A DNA stretch of 64,000 nt from Streptomyces sp. NBC_00554 (GTDB taxonomy: Bacteria; Actinomycetota; Actinomycetes; Streptomycetales; Streptomycetaceae), in the NCBI RefSeq assembly GCF_041431135.1, contig NZ_CP107799.1, positions 6,324,001-6,388,000 on the forward strand. The letters are read 5' to 3'. This document shows, one piece after another, positions 16,830-26,507 of this stretch. Below the pieces are notes generated by a model. The model was not told the origin of the DNA and ran no database searches. It was given only the letters and a program-made list of their open reading frames with translations. Position 1 is the stretch's first letter. Every line of letters starts with the position of its first letter. A program made the position numbers and the translations under genes.

Positions 16830-18023
16830 GTGACCCGTTCCGTGCGCTACCTCATCAGCGGCGTCCTGGTCGGCGCCCCCTTGCTCGTCGGGATGCTGCT
16901 GCTCGGCATCGTCGGGGCCGGGCTGACCCCCGTGCTCGTCGGGCTGCCGCTTCTTGCGCTGCTCGCGCTGACCGGCGTACCCGTCGGGGCGCTGGAGCGA
17001 TGGCGGCTGCAGCTCGTCCACCCGGCGCGGGTGCCCACCCCCCACCGAACCCCGGACGAGCCCGGCCCCGCCGCCTGGGCCAGACTCAGGTTCACCGAGC
17101 CGGCGACCTGGCGCGAACTGGGGTACGCCCTACTGCTCGCGGTCGTGCTGTGGCCGCTGGACGTGGTGGTACTGACCGTCGCCCTCGGGATCCCCGGCGC
17201 GATGATCGGGACGCCGGCACAACTCGCGATCGTCGGCGGCGAGGAAACCCGGGGCGTCAAGCTGTGGCTGATCCACACGTACGGGCAGGCGTTCCTGTGC
17301 GCCGCGGGCGGCCTCGCCCTCATCCTCGTACTCCGGTGGCCCCTCGTGCGGTACGCCCATGCCCGCGCCGCCCTCACCCGGCTGCTGCTCGCGCCGCGCC
17401 AGGCCGAGGGGCAGCTCGCCGAGGTGACGAAGTCCCGGGCCCGTCTGGTGGCGGCGTTCGAGGCCGAGCGGCGGCGGATCGAGCGGGATCTGCACGACGG
17501 GGCGCAGCAGCGGCTGGTGGCGTTGAGCATGAGGCTGGGCCTGGCCCGCCTCGACGCGCCACCCGAGCTGGCGGCGCGGCTGACGGAGGCCCACGCGGAG
17601 GCGGATCAAGTCCTCGTCGAGCTACGGGAGTTGATCCACGGCATCCATCCGCAGGTGCTCGCCGACTACGGGCTCGGCGACGCGATAGCCGACGCCGCCG
17701 ACCGGTCCGCCGTACCCGTGGAGGTGGACGTGGAGCTGCCGAGGTTCGCCGAACCGGTGGAGTCCGCCGCGTACTTCGCGGTGCGGGAGGCGCTCGCCAA
17801 CGTGGGCAGGCACAGCGGGGCCGGACGGGCGTGGATCCAAGGGCGGTACGAGGAAGGCCGGTTGAGGATCGAGGTGCGGGACGACGGATGCGGGGGAGCC
17901 GACCCCGGATCGGGCTCCGGGCTCACCGGACTCGCCGACCGGCTGGCCGTCCTCGATGGGACACTGACCGTCGAAAGCCCGCCCGGTGGGCCGACCGTCC
18001 TGACGATGGAGATCCCTTGCTGA
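16830..18023 (+). CDS. Two-component sensor histidine kinase (NarL-partner type)
   Basis: A 397-residue membrane kinase. The N-terminal putative-sensor region has hydrophobic segments at about residues 7-50, 95-125 and 150-172. A HisKA_3 dimerisation domain follows with the phospho-acceptor His near 221 (RRRIERDLHDGAQQRLVAL), and a HATPase domain ends the protein (AYFAVREALANVGRHSGAG, DDGCGG, GSGLTGLADRL). It overlaps the response regulator by 7 nt, so they form a pair. The GTG at 16830 is preferred; a GTG at 16800 would add ten basic residues. The signal sensed is unknown. Confidence 0.9.
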   Translation: MTRSVRYLISGVLVGAPLLVGMLLLGIVGAGLTPVLVGLPLLALLALTGVPVGALERWRLQLVHPARVPTPHRTPDEPGPAAWARLRFTEPATWRELGYALLLAVVLWPLDVVVLTVALGIPGAMIGTPAQLAIVGGEETRGVKLWLIHTYGQAFLCAAGGLALILVLRWPLVRYAHARAALTRLLLAPRQAEGQLAEVTKSRARLVAAFEAERRRIERDLHDGAQQRLVALSMRLGLARLDAPPELAARLTEAHAEADQVLVELRELIHGIHPQVLADYGLGDAIADAADRSAVPVEVDVELPRFAEPVESAAYFAVREALANVGRHSGAGRAWIQGRYEEGRLRIEVRDDGCGGADPGSGSGLTGLADRLAVLDGTLTVESPPGGPTVLTMEIPC

Positions 18024-18661
18024 GAGTCGTACTCGCCGAGGACAGCGTGCTGCTGCGCGAGGGGCTCGTGGGGCTGCTGAACCGCTTCGGGCACGAGGTC
18101 GTCGCGGCGGTCGGCGACGCCGATACACTCCGCGACGCCGTCTCGGCGCACGCCCCCGACCTCGTCGTCACCGACGTACGGATGCCCCCGGGCTTCCAGG
18201 ACGAGGGCCTGCGCGCCGCCCTCACTCTGCGCACGGCGGACCCGCGGCTCCCGGTGCTCGTCCTCAGCCAGTACGTCCAGCGCGCCTACGCCGCCGAACT
18301 CCTCGACACCGGGGACGGCACCGGAGTCGGCTACCTCCTCAAAGACCGCGTCGGCCAGGTCGAGCAGTTCGCGGAGGCGGTGCGGCGGGTCGCCGAGGGT
18401 GGCACGGTCGTGGACCCCGAAGTCGTACGGCAGTTGCTGCGCCGGCGGCGCGATCCGCTGGAGGCGCTGACTCCGCGCGAGCGCGAGGTCCTCGGCCTGG
18501 TGGCCGAGGGAAGGTCCAACGGTGCGATCGCCCGCGAACTGGTCGTCTCCGAGGCGGCCGTCGGCAAACACATCGGCAACATCCTGGGAAAGCTGGACCT
18601 GCCTCCGGCCCAGGACACGCACCGACGGGTGCTGGCCGTACTGGCATATCTGCGGGGCTGA
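18017..18661 (+). CDS. NarL/LuxR-family response regulator
   Basis: A 214-residue regulator with a receiver domain (acidic AED at residues 7-9, phospho-acceptor Asp in DLVVTDVRMP, Lys in YLLKDRV) and a C-terminal LuxR-type helix-turn-helix (LEALTPREREVLGLVAEGRS ... EAAVGKHIGNILGKL). The start is a TTG at 18017 with ggag five bases upstream, overlapping the kinase stop. Partner of the preceding kinase; its targets are unknown. Confidence 0.92.
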   Translation: MLRVVLAEDSVLLREGLVGLLNRFGHEVVAAVGDADTLRDAVSAHAPDLVVTDVRMPPGFQDEGLRAALTLRTADPRLPVLVLSQYVQRAYAAELLDTGDGTGVGYLLKDRVGQVEQFAEAVRRVAEGGTVVDPEVVRQLLRRRRDPLEALTPREREVLGLVAEGRSNGAIARELVVSEAAVGKHIGNILGKLDLPPAQDTHRRVLAVLAYLRG

Positions 18662-18862
18662 GGGCGCCCGGGGCGTCACGGTTGCCGCCTCCCTGGACCG
18701 ATACTTCGCGGCTCCGTATATCCATGCGCCCACGAGGAATCCCCCGCGCTCCACGGGGGGAGGATGCACCGGACAACCGCGTCGGCGCCGGGCCTTCCCA
18801 CATAGGCGGTTGTCATGTGCCTGCCTGTCGTGACAACCCTCAACAGCACCTGAAAGGCACTC
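18662..18862. other. Intergenic region before the aminopeptidase
   Basis: A 201-bp gap with a GC hairpin candidate at about 18739-18771 (cccccgcgctccacgggggg), which may end the two-component operon. It presumably carries the aminopeptidase promoter. Confidence 0.45.
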
Positions 18863-20173
18863 ATGTCCCCCACGCATGACACCGCGAACGACCCCGTCGA
18901 CGCCCGCCGTCACAGCGACGACCTGCTCACCTTCGTCAACGCCAGCCCCTCGCCGTACCACGCGGTGTCGAGCGCCGCCCAGCGACTGGAGAAGGCGGGC
19001 TTCGAAGAACTGCGTGAGACGGACGACTGGACCGGCGCCGAGGGCGGCCGCTATGTCGTACGGGGTGGCGCGCTGATCGCCTGGTACGTCCCCCGGGGCG
19101 CCCCGGCCCGCACGCCGTTCCGGATCATCGGCGCACACACCGACTCGCCGAACCTGCGGATCAAGCCCTCGCCCGACACCAGCTCGGCGGGGTGGCGGCA
19201 GATCGCCGTGGAGATCTACGGCGGGGTACCGCTCAACACCTGGCTCGACCGCGACCTCGGTGTCTCGGGGCGGCTGACCCTGCGCGACGGCTCGACCCGG
19301 CTGGTCCGCGTCGACAAGCCGCTGCTGCGTGTGCCGCAGCTCGCCATCCACCTCGACCGGACCGTCAACGAGGGGCTCGCCCTCGACCGGCAGCGGCACA
19401 TGACCCCGGTGTGGGGCCTTGGCGGCACCGAACCCGGCGCCCTGCTCGGCCGGATCGCCGACGAGGCCGACACCGCCTTCGCCGAGATCCTCGGCTGGGA
19501 CCTGATGCTGCACGACATCCAGCCGCCCGGATACCTCGGCGCGGACGAGGAGTTCATCGTCTCGCCGCGCCTGGACAACCTCATCTCGGTGCACGCGGGA
19601 GTCACCGCGCTGGTCGCCGCCGCCACCTCCCGGCCGCCCGCACACATCCCCGTACTCGCCGCCTTCGACCACGAGGAGGTCGGCAGCGGCTCGGAGTCCG
19701 GCGCCCAGGGCCCCCTGCTGGAACGGGTGCTGAGCCGCGGTGTCACGGCGCGCGGCGGCAGCGGCGAGGACTGGAACCGGGCCCTCGCGGGCGCCTTCTG
19801 CGTCTCCTCCGACATGTCGCACGCCGTCCACCCCAACTACGCCGAGCGCCACGACCCCGACCACCGCCCCCTCCCCAACGGCGGCCCCGTCATCAAGGTC
19901 AACGTCAACCAGCGGTACGCCACCGACGGCACCGGCGTCGCAGCCTTCGCCGCCGCCTCCGAACGGGCCGGGGTGCCGTGGCAGCCGTTCGTCTCCAACA
20001 ACGCCATTCCGTGCGGCACCTCGATCGGCCCGATCACCGCGGCCCGCCTCGGCGTCGCCACCGTCGACGTGGGCGTGCCGGGCCTGTCGATGCACTCGGC
20101 GCGCGAACTGTGCGGGGCGCGGGATCCGGGGCTGCTCACCCGGGTGCTCACGGAGTTCGTCACGGCCGGCTGA
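18863..20173 (+). CDS. M18 family metalloaminopeptidase
   Basis: A 436-residue cytosolic zinc aminopeptidase related to aspartyl aminopeptidase (ApeB/Lap4). Metal ligands and catalytic residues are in GAHTDSPNLRIKP, FDHEEVGSGSESGAQGP, SSDMSHAVHPNYAERHD and SMHSARELCGARDPG, all in the expected order. Length is typical for the family, and it should act as a tetrahedral dodecamer removing N-terminal acidic or neutral residues. It is monocistronic and followed by a terminator shared with a tRNA-Lys gene. Confidence 0.94.
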   Translation: MSPTHDTANDPVDARRHSDDLLTFVNASPSPYHAVSSAAQRLEKAGFEELRETDDWTGAEGGRYVVRGGALIAWYVPRGAPARTPFRIIGAHTDSPNLRIKPSPDTSSAGWRQIAVEIYGGVPLNTWLDRDLGVSGRLTLRDGSTRLVRVDKPLLRVPQLAIHLDRTVNEGLALDRQRHMTPVWGLGGTEPGALLGRIADEADTAFAEILGWDLMLHDIQPPGYLGADEEFIVSPRLDNLISVHAGVTALVAAATSRPPAHIPVLAAFDHEEVGSGSESGAQGPLLERVLSRGVTARGGSGEDWNRALAGAFCVSSDMSHAVHPNYAERHDPDHRPLPNGGPVIKVNVNQRYATDGTGVAAFAAASERAGVPWQPFVSNNAIPCGTSIGPITAARLGVATVDVGVPGLSMHSARELCGARDPGLLTRVLTEFVTAG

Positions 20174-20204
20174 GCCCGCACCGACAGGTGCCGGGCATGC
20201 GTGA

Positions 20205-20231
20205 AAGGCCCCCCACATCGTGGAGGGCCTT
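20205..20231. terminator. Terminator between aminopeptidase and tRNA-Lys copy 2
   Basis: Hairpin aaggcccccca / tggagggcctt with one mismatch and a 5-nt loop (catcg). It lies beyond the 3' end of both the plus-strand aminopeptidase gene and the minus-strand tRNA. Confidence 0.8.
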
Positions 20232-20240
20232 CATCAGTTG

Positions 20241-20314
20241 TGCGCCGCCAGGGACTCGAACCCCGGACCCGCTGATTAAGAGTCAGCTGCTCTAACCAAC
20301 TGAGCTAGCGGCGC
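20241..20314 (-). tRNA. tRNA-Lys (anticodon CTT), copy 2
   Basis: Identical over all 74 nt to the copy at 10312. A possible -10 element (tagtat) lies about 45 bp upstream on the minus strand. Confidence 0.97.
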
Positions 20315-20413
20315 ATGACTCTCGCCTCCCGCGCTCGGCGGGCGGCGACAAAAGAAATACTACCTGGTCCGCCGGGGTGCTCCGGACCACGCTCCTGGCC
20401 GCCGGACGCCGCC

Positions 20414-21172
20414 CTAGATGGCCAGGGAGAGGAGCACCGGGCCCGCCCCGCGGTTCAGTGAGTCCGCCGCCGCGCGCAGCCGGTGCGCGTGCTCGACGGG
20501 CAGCGACAGGGCGAGGCAGCCGACGGAGGAGCCCGCCGTGATGGGGACCGCCGCGCAGACCGTGCCGATCGCGTACTCCTGGAGATCGAGCACGGGAACG
20601 GTGGCCGGCTGGGACTCGAGATGGGACAGCAGCAGCCGCTCGTTGGTGATGGTGCGCGAGGTGAGGCGGGCCATCTTGTGGCGGGAGAGGTGGTCGCGGC
20701 GGCCGTTGTGGTCGAGCTGGCCGAGGAGGCTCTTGCCGATCGCGCTGGCGTGGGCGGAGGAGCGGAAGTCGACCCATTCGTTGACCGCGGGGGTCGCGGG
20801 TCCGTCCGCGTACTGGGTGACGTGGATCTCACCGTCGACGTACCGGCTGATGTAGATCGCGGCGCCGACCGTGTCGCGCAGCCGGTCGATGGTCTGCTGG
20901 AGCTTCTCGCGCAGTGCCCGGTCGCGGCCATGGGCGGAAGTGAGCCGGTTGAGGGCGGCGCCGCTGACGTACGCACCGTCGGCGACCTGCTCGACGTACC
21001 CCTCCCGGCGCAGCATCAGCAGCAGTGTGGTCAGGCGGTCCGGGCCGAGGCCGGTGCGGCGCGCGATCTCGGTGTCGAGGACGCCGGTGGAGTGCCGCGA
21101 CACCGTCTCCAGGACGCGGAGGGCGTCCTGGGCCGAGTGGTACGGCGCGGTCGGCTCGTTCTTCAGCGCCAC
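20414..21172 (-). CDS. IclR-family transcriptional regulator
   Basis: A 252-residue regulator with an N-terminal winged helix-turn-helix (ALRVLETVSRHSTGVLDTEIARRTGLG...LLLMLRREGYVEQ) and a C-terminal IclR effector-binding domain (SAHASAIGKSLLGQL, EYAIGTVCAAVPI). IclR proteins usually control catabolic genes for small organic acids and bind as dimers or tetramers. It lies downstream of the ehu-like transporter genes on the same strand, separated by 226 bp that contain a perfect palindrome, so it is the natural candidate to control that island. Confidence 0.9.
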   Translation of the reverse strand: MALKNEPTAPYHSAQDALRVLETVSRHSTGVLDTEIARRTGLGPDRLTTLLLMLRREGYVEQVADGAYVSGAALNRLTSAHGRDRALREKLQQTIDRLRDTVGAAIYISRYVDGEIHVTQYADGPATPAVNEWVDFRSSAHASAIGKSLLGQLDHNGRRDHLSRHKMARLTSRTITNERLLLSHLESQPATVPVLDLQEYAIGTVCAAVPITAGSSVGCLALSLPVEHAHRLRAAADSLNRGAGPVLLSLAI

Positions 21173-21309
21173 GGTTTCCCCCTGCGCTTTCTGGGCCCTG
21201 TTTCGGACAGCTGAGCTTCCACCACGATAGCCGTCAAAGTGCTTGCTGTGAGCGTCTGTTGACGAGATTGGTGGCGCGCTCCAAGCCGCTCAACAGGAAC
21301 GCGCCACTC

Positions 21310-21321
21310 TGGCATATGCCA
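21310..21321. promoter_or_regulatory. Perfect 12-bp palindrome upstream of the IclR gene
   Basis: tggcatatgcca lies 138 bp upstream of the IclR start, in an AT-richer stretch that also has the related words ggcattatgcg and aggcatgcc. The same 12-mer occurs once more, at 35167-35178. It looks like an operator, possibly for the IclR protein itself. Confidence 0.5.
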
Positions 21322-21398
21322 AAGGCATTATGCGTAAGGCATGCCCCACGATCCGGACCTCGCCCCTTACCTTATTCGGCCGCGTTCACTCCCCGCAA

Positions 21399-22173
<775 letters not shown>

Positions 22174-22184
<11 letters not shown>

Positions 22185-22824
22185 GACGTCGCTCCAGGGC
22201 TCGCAGAAGCAGGGAAGCCGGATAGGAAATGAGGATGAAGGCGACACCGATGACCGTGAGCGGCTCGGTGAACTGGAAATGCTGCTGCGAATACAGCCGC
22301 GCCTCACCGAGCATGTCCAGCACGGTGATCGCCATCAGCAGCGGGGTGTCCTTGAGCATCGAGATGACGTAGTTGCCAAGGGCCGGGACCACCCGTCGGA
22401 CGGCCTGCGGCAGGATCACCGCGGTCCAGGTGCGCGCCCGGGGCAGGCTGAGTGCCGTGGCCGCCTCCCACTGGCCGGCGGGCACGCCCTCGATACCGGC
22501 CCGGTAGACCTGCATCGTGTACGTCGAGTAGTGCAGCCCGATCGCGACGACACCGGTGGTCAGCGCGGAGAACGTGATGTCCCACTCGGGCAGTACGTAG
22601 AAGAGGAAGAACAACTGCACCAGCAGCGGGGTGTTCCGGACGAACTCCGTGACGACACCCACGGGCCAGCGCACCCACCTGCTCGGCGTCCGCATCAGCA
22701 GCGCCCACACAAGGCCGAGTACGAAGGAGATCACCGAGCCGAGGGCCAGCGCCTGCAGGGTGACCAGCAGCCCGTCCCAGAAATGCGGCATGAAGTCACT
22801 CACCGCGCTCCAGTCCCACTTCAT
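22174..22824 (-). CDS. ehuD: ABC transporter permease, EhuD-like
   Basis: A 216-residue polar amino acid-type permease with the His/Glu/Gln/Arg/opine permease pattern: EFVRNTPLLVQLFFLFYVLP, then the EAA loop EGVPAGQWEAATALSLPRAR. About five transmembrane helices are predicted. Its ATG overlaps the stop of the upstream permease (ATGA). It matches the EhuD subunit type of ectoine/hydroxyectoine importers; other compatible or aromatic solutes remain possible. Confidence 0.88.
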
Positions 22825-23480
22825 GAGGCACCTCCGCCCGCGACCCCGGCCTTGAGCTGCCGTTCCAGACCGCGCATGACCCGCGTGAGGAGGAAGGCGA
22901 TCACGAAATAGACCAGCAGGATGTACGTGTAGATCTCCGCGCTCTCCTGCAGCGCCAGCCGCACCAGGTTGCCGCTGAACGCCAGGTCGCCCATCCCCAT
23001 GATCGAGACGAGGGCCGTGCCCTTGAGCAGCTCGATCAGCAGATTGCAGAACGGGGGGATCATCTCGGGTATCGCCTGTGGCAGCAGGATCAGCCGCATC
23101 CGCTGCCAGGGCGTGAAGCTGAGCGCGACACCGCCCTCGCGCTGTGCGGGATCGACCGCGTTCAGGGCGCCGCGCACGATCTCGCTGCCGTACGCCCCGT
23201 ACGTCAGTCCCAGCGCGAGCGTGCCCGCCCACATCGGCACGAGCTGCCAGCCGAAGGCGAGCGGCAGCACGAAGTACACCCAGAAGATCATGATCAGTGC
23301 GGAGGTACCGCGGAACACCTCGGTGTAGAAGCCCGCGAGGAAGCGGACGATCCACAGCCGGTGGGTGCGCGCGATCCCCACGACGAAGGAGACGGCACCG
23401 GCCAACAGGACGCTGAAGAACAGCAGTTGGACGGTGACCCAGACCCCTTTGAGTACCAGTTCCCAGAGTCCCGATGTCAT
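22821..23480 (-). CDS. ehuC: ABC transporter permease, EhuC-like
   Basis: A 219-residue permease of the same family as its neighbour, with EVFRGTSALIMIFWVYFVLP and the EAA loop NAVDPAQREGGVALSFTPWQ. It overlaps the binding-protein stop by 4 nt at one end and the EhuD-like start by 4 nt at the other, so it forms a heterodimeric channel with EhuD under tight coupling. The RGTSALI loop rather than RNTPLL is typical of EhuC-type subunits, which supports the ectoine-type assignment. Confidence 0.88.
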   Translation of the reverse strand: MTSGLWELVLKGVWVTVQLLFFSVLLAGAVSFVVGIARTHRLWIVRFLAGFYTEVFRGTSALIMIFWVYFVLPLAFGWQLVPMWAGTLALGLTYGAYGSEIVRGALNAVDPAQREGGVALSFTPWQRMRLILLPQAIPEMIPPFCNLLIELLKGTALVSIMGMGDLAFSGNLVRLALQESAEIYTYILLVYFVIAFLLTRVMRGLERQLKAGVAGGGAS

Positions 23481-24409
23481 CCGCGGCAGAGCTCCTTCGC
23501 GGTCATGTCGGTCATCTCGGCCTTGGTGAAGCCGAAGGGTTGAAGGATGCGGAACAGTTCGCCGCTGTCCTTCAGCTTCTTCAGCTCCACGTTGAAGGAG
23601 TCCCGCAGCTTCGTCTCGGCCGTCCGGAAGGCGAAGCCGCCGCCGTCGACGTGCGGCTTGCCGCCCACCAGCGGCGCGAAGGCCTCGGTGCTCTCGGCCT
23701 TGGCCGACTTCTTCACCACTTCACGGACGGTCAGCGCGGTCCCGGCGAAGACGTCGGCACGCCCCGCCTCGACGGCGTTCAGCCCGGCGACCTGATCCGG
23801 CACGATCAGGATGTCGCTCTCCTTGTACCCGGCCTCGACGGCGTACTGGATCTCGGCGTAGCCGGTCCCGGTCGCGAACTTGGCCTTGGCCTCGACGACG
23901 TCCTTGTAGTCGCGCAGGTTCTTCGGGTTGCCCTTGCGCACGATGAACGCGTCGAGCATCTGGTAGTCCGGGTCGGAGAAGATGACCTGCGCACAGCGCT
24001 CGGGGTTGATGTACATCCCCGCGGACACGACATCGAAGGTCTGCGACTGAAGCCCGGGGATGAGCGAGCCGAACTCGATCGGAACCGGCTGGACGCGATC
24101 CACTCCCAGCCGCTTGAAGATGACCTTCGCGAGCTCCGGCGCCTCGCCGGTCAGCTCGCCGTTCCTGTCGATGTAGCCGAACGGGATCTCACCCGCGATA
24201 CCCAGCCGTACGACGCCCTGCGCCTTGAGCCGGTCCAGGAGATCGCCGCCGTCCACGCCGGACGCCGTGGCGACCCGGCTGCAACCGGCCGCGCCCAGCG
24301 CCCCGACGGCACCCAGCGCCGAGGCGCCGGCGAGCAGCGCCCGCCGGCTGGGACTTCGTTTCTCCGCGTCCCTCGCGTTCTTCGTGTCGTTTCTCAGTGA
24401 TGGAGCCAT
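23477..24409 (-). CDS. ehuB: Ectoine/hydroxyectoine-type substrate-binding protein, EhuB-like
   Basis: A 310-residue family 3 solute receptor. The N-terminus combines a twin-arginine-type motif (SPSRRALLAG) with a lipobox (GAAGC), so a folded or Tat-exported lipoprotein is possible. The domain begins VVRLGIAGEIPFGYIDRNGE and continues GEAPELAKVIFKRLGVDRVQ, as in EhuB. The ATG at 24409 has aggag-like purines upstream (tcactgagaaac is weaker), and longer frames have poor codon use. First gene of the ehuBCDA-like operon, divergent from a DUF3830 gene. Ligand is inferred, not shown. Confidence 0.85.
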   Translation of the reverse strand: MAPSLRNDTKNARDAEKRSPSRRALLAGASALGAVGALGAAGCSRVATASGVDGGDLLDRLKAQGVVRLGIAGEIPFGYIDRNGELTGEAPELAKVIFKRLGVDRVQPVPIEFGSLIPGLQSQTFDVVSAGMYINPERCAQVIFSDPDYQMLDAFIVRKGNPKNLRDYKDVVEAKAKFATGTGYAEIQYAVEAGYKESDILIVPDQVAGLNAVEAGRADVFAGTALTVREVVKKSAKAESTEAFAPLVGGKPHVDGGGFAFRTAETKLRDSFNVELKKLKDSGELFRILQPFGFTKAEMTDMTAKELCRG

Positions 24410-24429
24410 GGCCGCGCGGCTACCCGAGC

Positions 24430-24450
24430 CGATCCGACTTATGCGGATCG
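24430..24450. promoter_or_regulatory. Inverted repeat in the ehuB/DUF3830 divergent promoter region
   Basis: cgatccg-(7)-cggatcg is a perfect 7-bp inverted repeat spaced by acttatg. It lies 20 bp upstream of the ehuB-like start in a 109-bp divergent intergenic region, a good place for an operator controlling both directions. Confidence 0.5.
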
Positions 24451-24518
24451 ATTTGAGCCCCGTACGCCTCCCTGATCCCGGGGCAGGCCCTCTTGACCGC
24501 GGCGGGACCATGGAGTGC

Positions 24519-25025
24519 ATGACCCACCGCGATTCCGACCGCCACATCGAGATCTCCCTGGTCAAGCGGGGAGTCCACTGCACGGCGAAGCTGCTCGACG
24601 ACCGCGCGCCGATCACCTGCGCGGCGGTATGGGACGCCCTCCCGCTGAGCGGCGACGTCTACCACGCGAAGTACGCCCGCAACGAGATCTACGCCCTCTT
24701 CCCACCCTTCGCACACACGGAACCACCCCTGGAGAACCCGACAGTCACCCCGATACCCGGCGATCTGTGCTATTTCGCCTTCGAGGGCACAGAGTTGGGC
24801 ACCAAGGCGTACGGCTACGACACCGAGGTGAAGTCGGGCGCCACGGTCGTCGACCTCGCCCTCTTCTACGAGCGCAACAACCTGCTGCTCAACGGCGATG
24901 TCGGCTGGGTGCCGGGCATCGTCTGGGGCCAGGTGACCGAGGGCCTCGACACGATGGCCGAGGCCTGCAACGACCTGTGGCGCTCGGGGGCACTGGGGGA
25001 GACGCTCAGCTTCCGCCGGGTCTAG
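24519..25025 (+). CDS. DUF3830 family protein (cyclophilin-like fold)
   Basis: A 168-residue cytoplasmic protein. It shows the DUF3830 pattern: IEISLVKRGVHCTAKLLDDRAP, TCAAVWDALPLSGDVYHAKYARNEIYALFP, and PGDLCYFAF. The family is often found with catabolic or transport genes and its biochemical role is not established. The start is either 24519 or the ATG at 24510, three codons earlier. It is divergent from the ehuB-like gene and shares its promoter region, which suggests a function tied to the imported compound. Confidence 0.83.
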   Translation: MTHRDSDRHIEISLVKRGVHCTAKLLDDRAPITCAAVWDALPLSGDVYHAKYARNEIYALFPPFAHTEPPLENPTVTPIPGDLCYFAFEGTELGTKAYGYDTEVKSGATVVDLALFYERNNLLLNGDVGWVPGIVWGQVTEGLDTMAEACNDLWRSGALGETLSFRRV

Positions 25026-25047
25026 GGCCTGTCCGGCGGATCAGGCC

Positions 25048-26457
25048 CTAGTTCTCGATCGGCGCGGGGGCGGCCACCCCCGCGGCTCCCGCCTCGTACA
25101 GCGCGTGTGCCGTGCGCAGGACGAGGTCGTCGCGGTGGCGGGCGGCCACGATCTGCAGGCCGATCGGGAGGCCGTCCGGGTCCAGCCCGACCGGGACGGT
25201 CGCCGCTGGCTGCTGGGTCAGGTTGAAGGGGTACGTGAACGGGGTCCAGCCCGTCCAGCGGCGGTGGCCGGAGTTCTTCGGCACCTCCGCGCCCGCCTCG
25301 AACGCGGTCAGCGGGAGCGTCGGCGTGACCAGGATGTCGTACGACTCGTGGAAGAGGCCCATCCGCCGGCCCAGCTCCATACGGACGTCCACCGCGGCCA
25401 GGTACTCAAGGGCGTTGACGCGGGCGCCGAGGTCGCGGATCTCGCGGAGGCCGGGGTCGAGCAACTCCCGCTGGTGGGGCCCGAAACGCTGGGTCACACG
25501 GGCCGCCCCCGCGAACCAGAGCGTGTGGAAGGCGTCCACCGGATCGGTGAAGTCGGGGTCGGTCTCGGTGACGTACGCGCCGAGCCCGGCGAGCCGCTCC
25601 ACCGTCCCCCGTACCGCCGCCGCGACGGCCGGCTGGACCGCGACCTGCCCGCCCAGCGAGGGCGAGTACGCGACCCGCAGCCCCCGCACCCCGCCCGCCA
25701 GCGCGTCCACGAACGAGCCGGTCACCGGCCCGAGCGCCGACCAGTCCCGCGCGTCGGGCCCGCTGATCACGTCCATCATCAGCGCGGCATCCGCGGCGTC
25801 CCTGGTCATCGGCCCCACATGCGAGAGCGTCCCGAACGCGCTCGCCGGATACAGCGGCACCCTCCCGTACGTCGGCTTCAGCGCGAAGATCCCGCAGAAG
25901 GCGGCCGGGATACGGACACTGCCACCCCCGTCCGTGCCCAGCGACAGCGGACCCGCACCGAGCGCGACGGCCGCCGCGCTGCCGCCGCTGGAGCCGCCCG
26001 CGGTGCGCGAGACGTCGTACGGATTGCGCGTCGCTCCGGAGAGCGGCGAGTCCGTGACGCCCTTCCAGCCGAACTCGGGTGTCGTCGTCTTGCCGAGAAA
26101 GACGGCGCCGTGTTCGCGCAGGCGGGCGACGGACGGCGCGTCCTCGTCCCAACTGCCCTGCGCATCCACGTTCTTGGAGCCGCGCAGGGTCGGGCCGCCG
26201 CGCAGCAGGATGATGTCCTTGACGGTGACGGGGACGCCGTCGAGCAGGCCTGCGGGCGCGCCCCGTCGCCAGCGTTCCGCCGACTCCCCTGCCCGGGTGA
26301 GGGCTTCGTCCGCGTCCAGCCGCACGAACGCGTTCACGGCGGGCTGGACGCGACCGGCCTGATCGAGGGCCGCGCGCGTCGCGTCCACGGGGCTGAATTC
26401 GCCCTTGCGGTAGCCGTCGACCAGTTGCACGGCGGTCAGCTCGGTGAGTTCCGACAT
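25048..26457 (-). CDS. Amidase signature family amidohydrolase
   Basis: A 469-residue Ser-cisSer-Lys amidase that hydrolyses a carboxamide to acid and ammonia. The catalytic lysine is Lys80 (VPVTVKDI), the cis-serine is in RTAGGSSGGSAAA (about 157) and the nucleophile is Ser180 (GTDGGGSVRIPA). The ATG at 26457 follows a ggag-containing site. It converges with the DUF3830 gene (22-bp gap) and is followed upstream by the dehydrogenase gene 50 bp away on the same strand, so the dehydrogenase and amidase probably form one transcript. In context it may open an amide in the imported solute. Confidence 0.92.
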   Translation of the reverse strand: MSELTELTAVQLVDGYRKGEFSPVDATRAALDQAGRVQPAVNAFVRLDADEALTRAGESAERWRRGAPAGLLDGVPVTVKDIILLRGGPTLRGSKNVDAQGSWDEDAPSVARLREHGAVFLGKTTTPEFGWKGVTDSPLSGATRNPYDVSRTAGGSSGGSAAAVALGAGPLSLGTDGGGSVRIPAAFCGIFALKPTYGRVPLYPASAFGTLSHVGPMTRDAADAALMMDVISGPDARDWSALGPVTGSFVDALAGGVRGLRVAYSPSLGGQVAVQPAVAAAVRGTVERLAGLGAYVTETDPDFTDPVDAFHTLWFAGAARVTQRFGPHQRELLDPGLREIRDLGARVNALEYLAAVDVRMELGRRMGLFHESYDILVTPTLPLTAFEAGAEVPKNSGHRRWTGWTPFTYPFNLTQQPAATVPVGLDPDGLPIGLQIVAARHRDDLVLRTAHALYEAGAAGVAAPAPIEN

Positions 26458-26507
26458 CGGCCCCTCCAAAGGGAGTTCAGTGTCACGGCCAGAGGGAGCT
26501 GGGGAGT

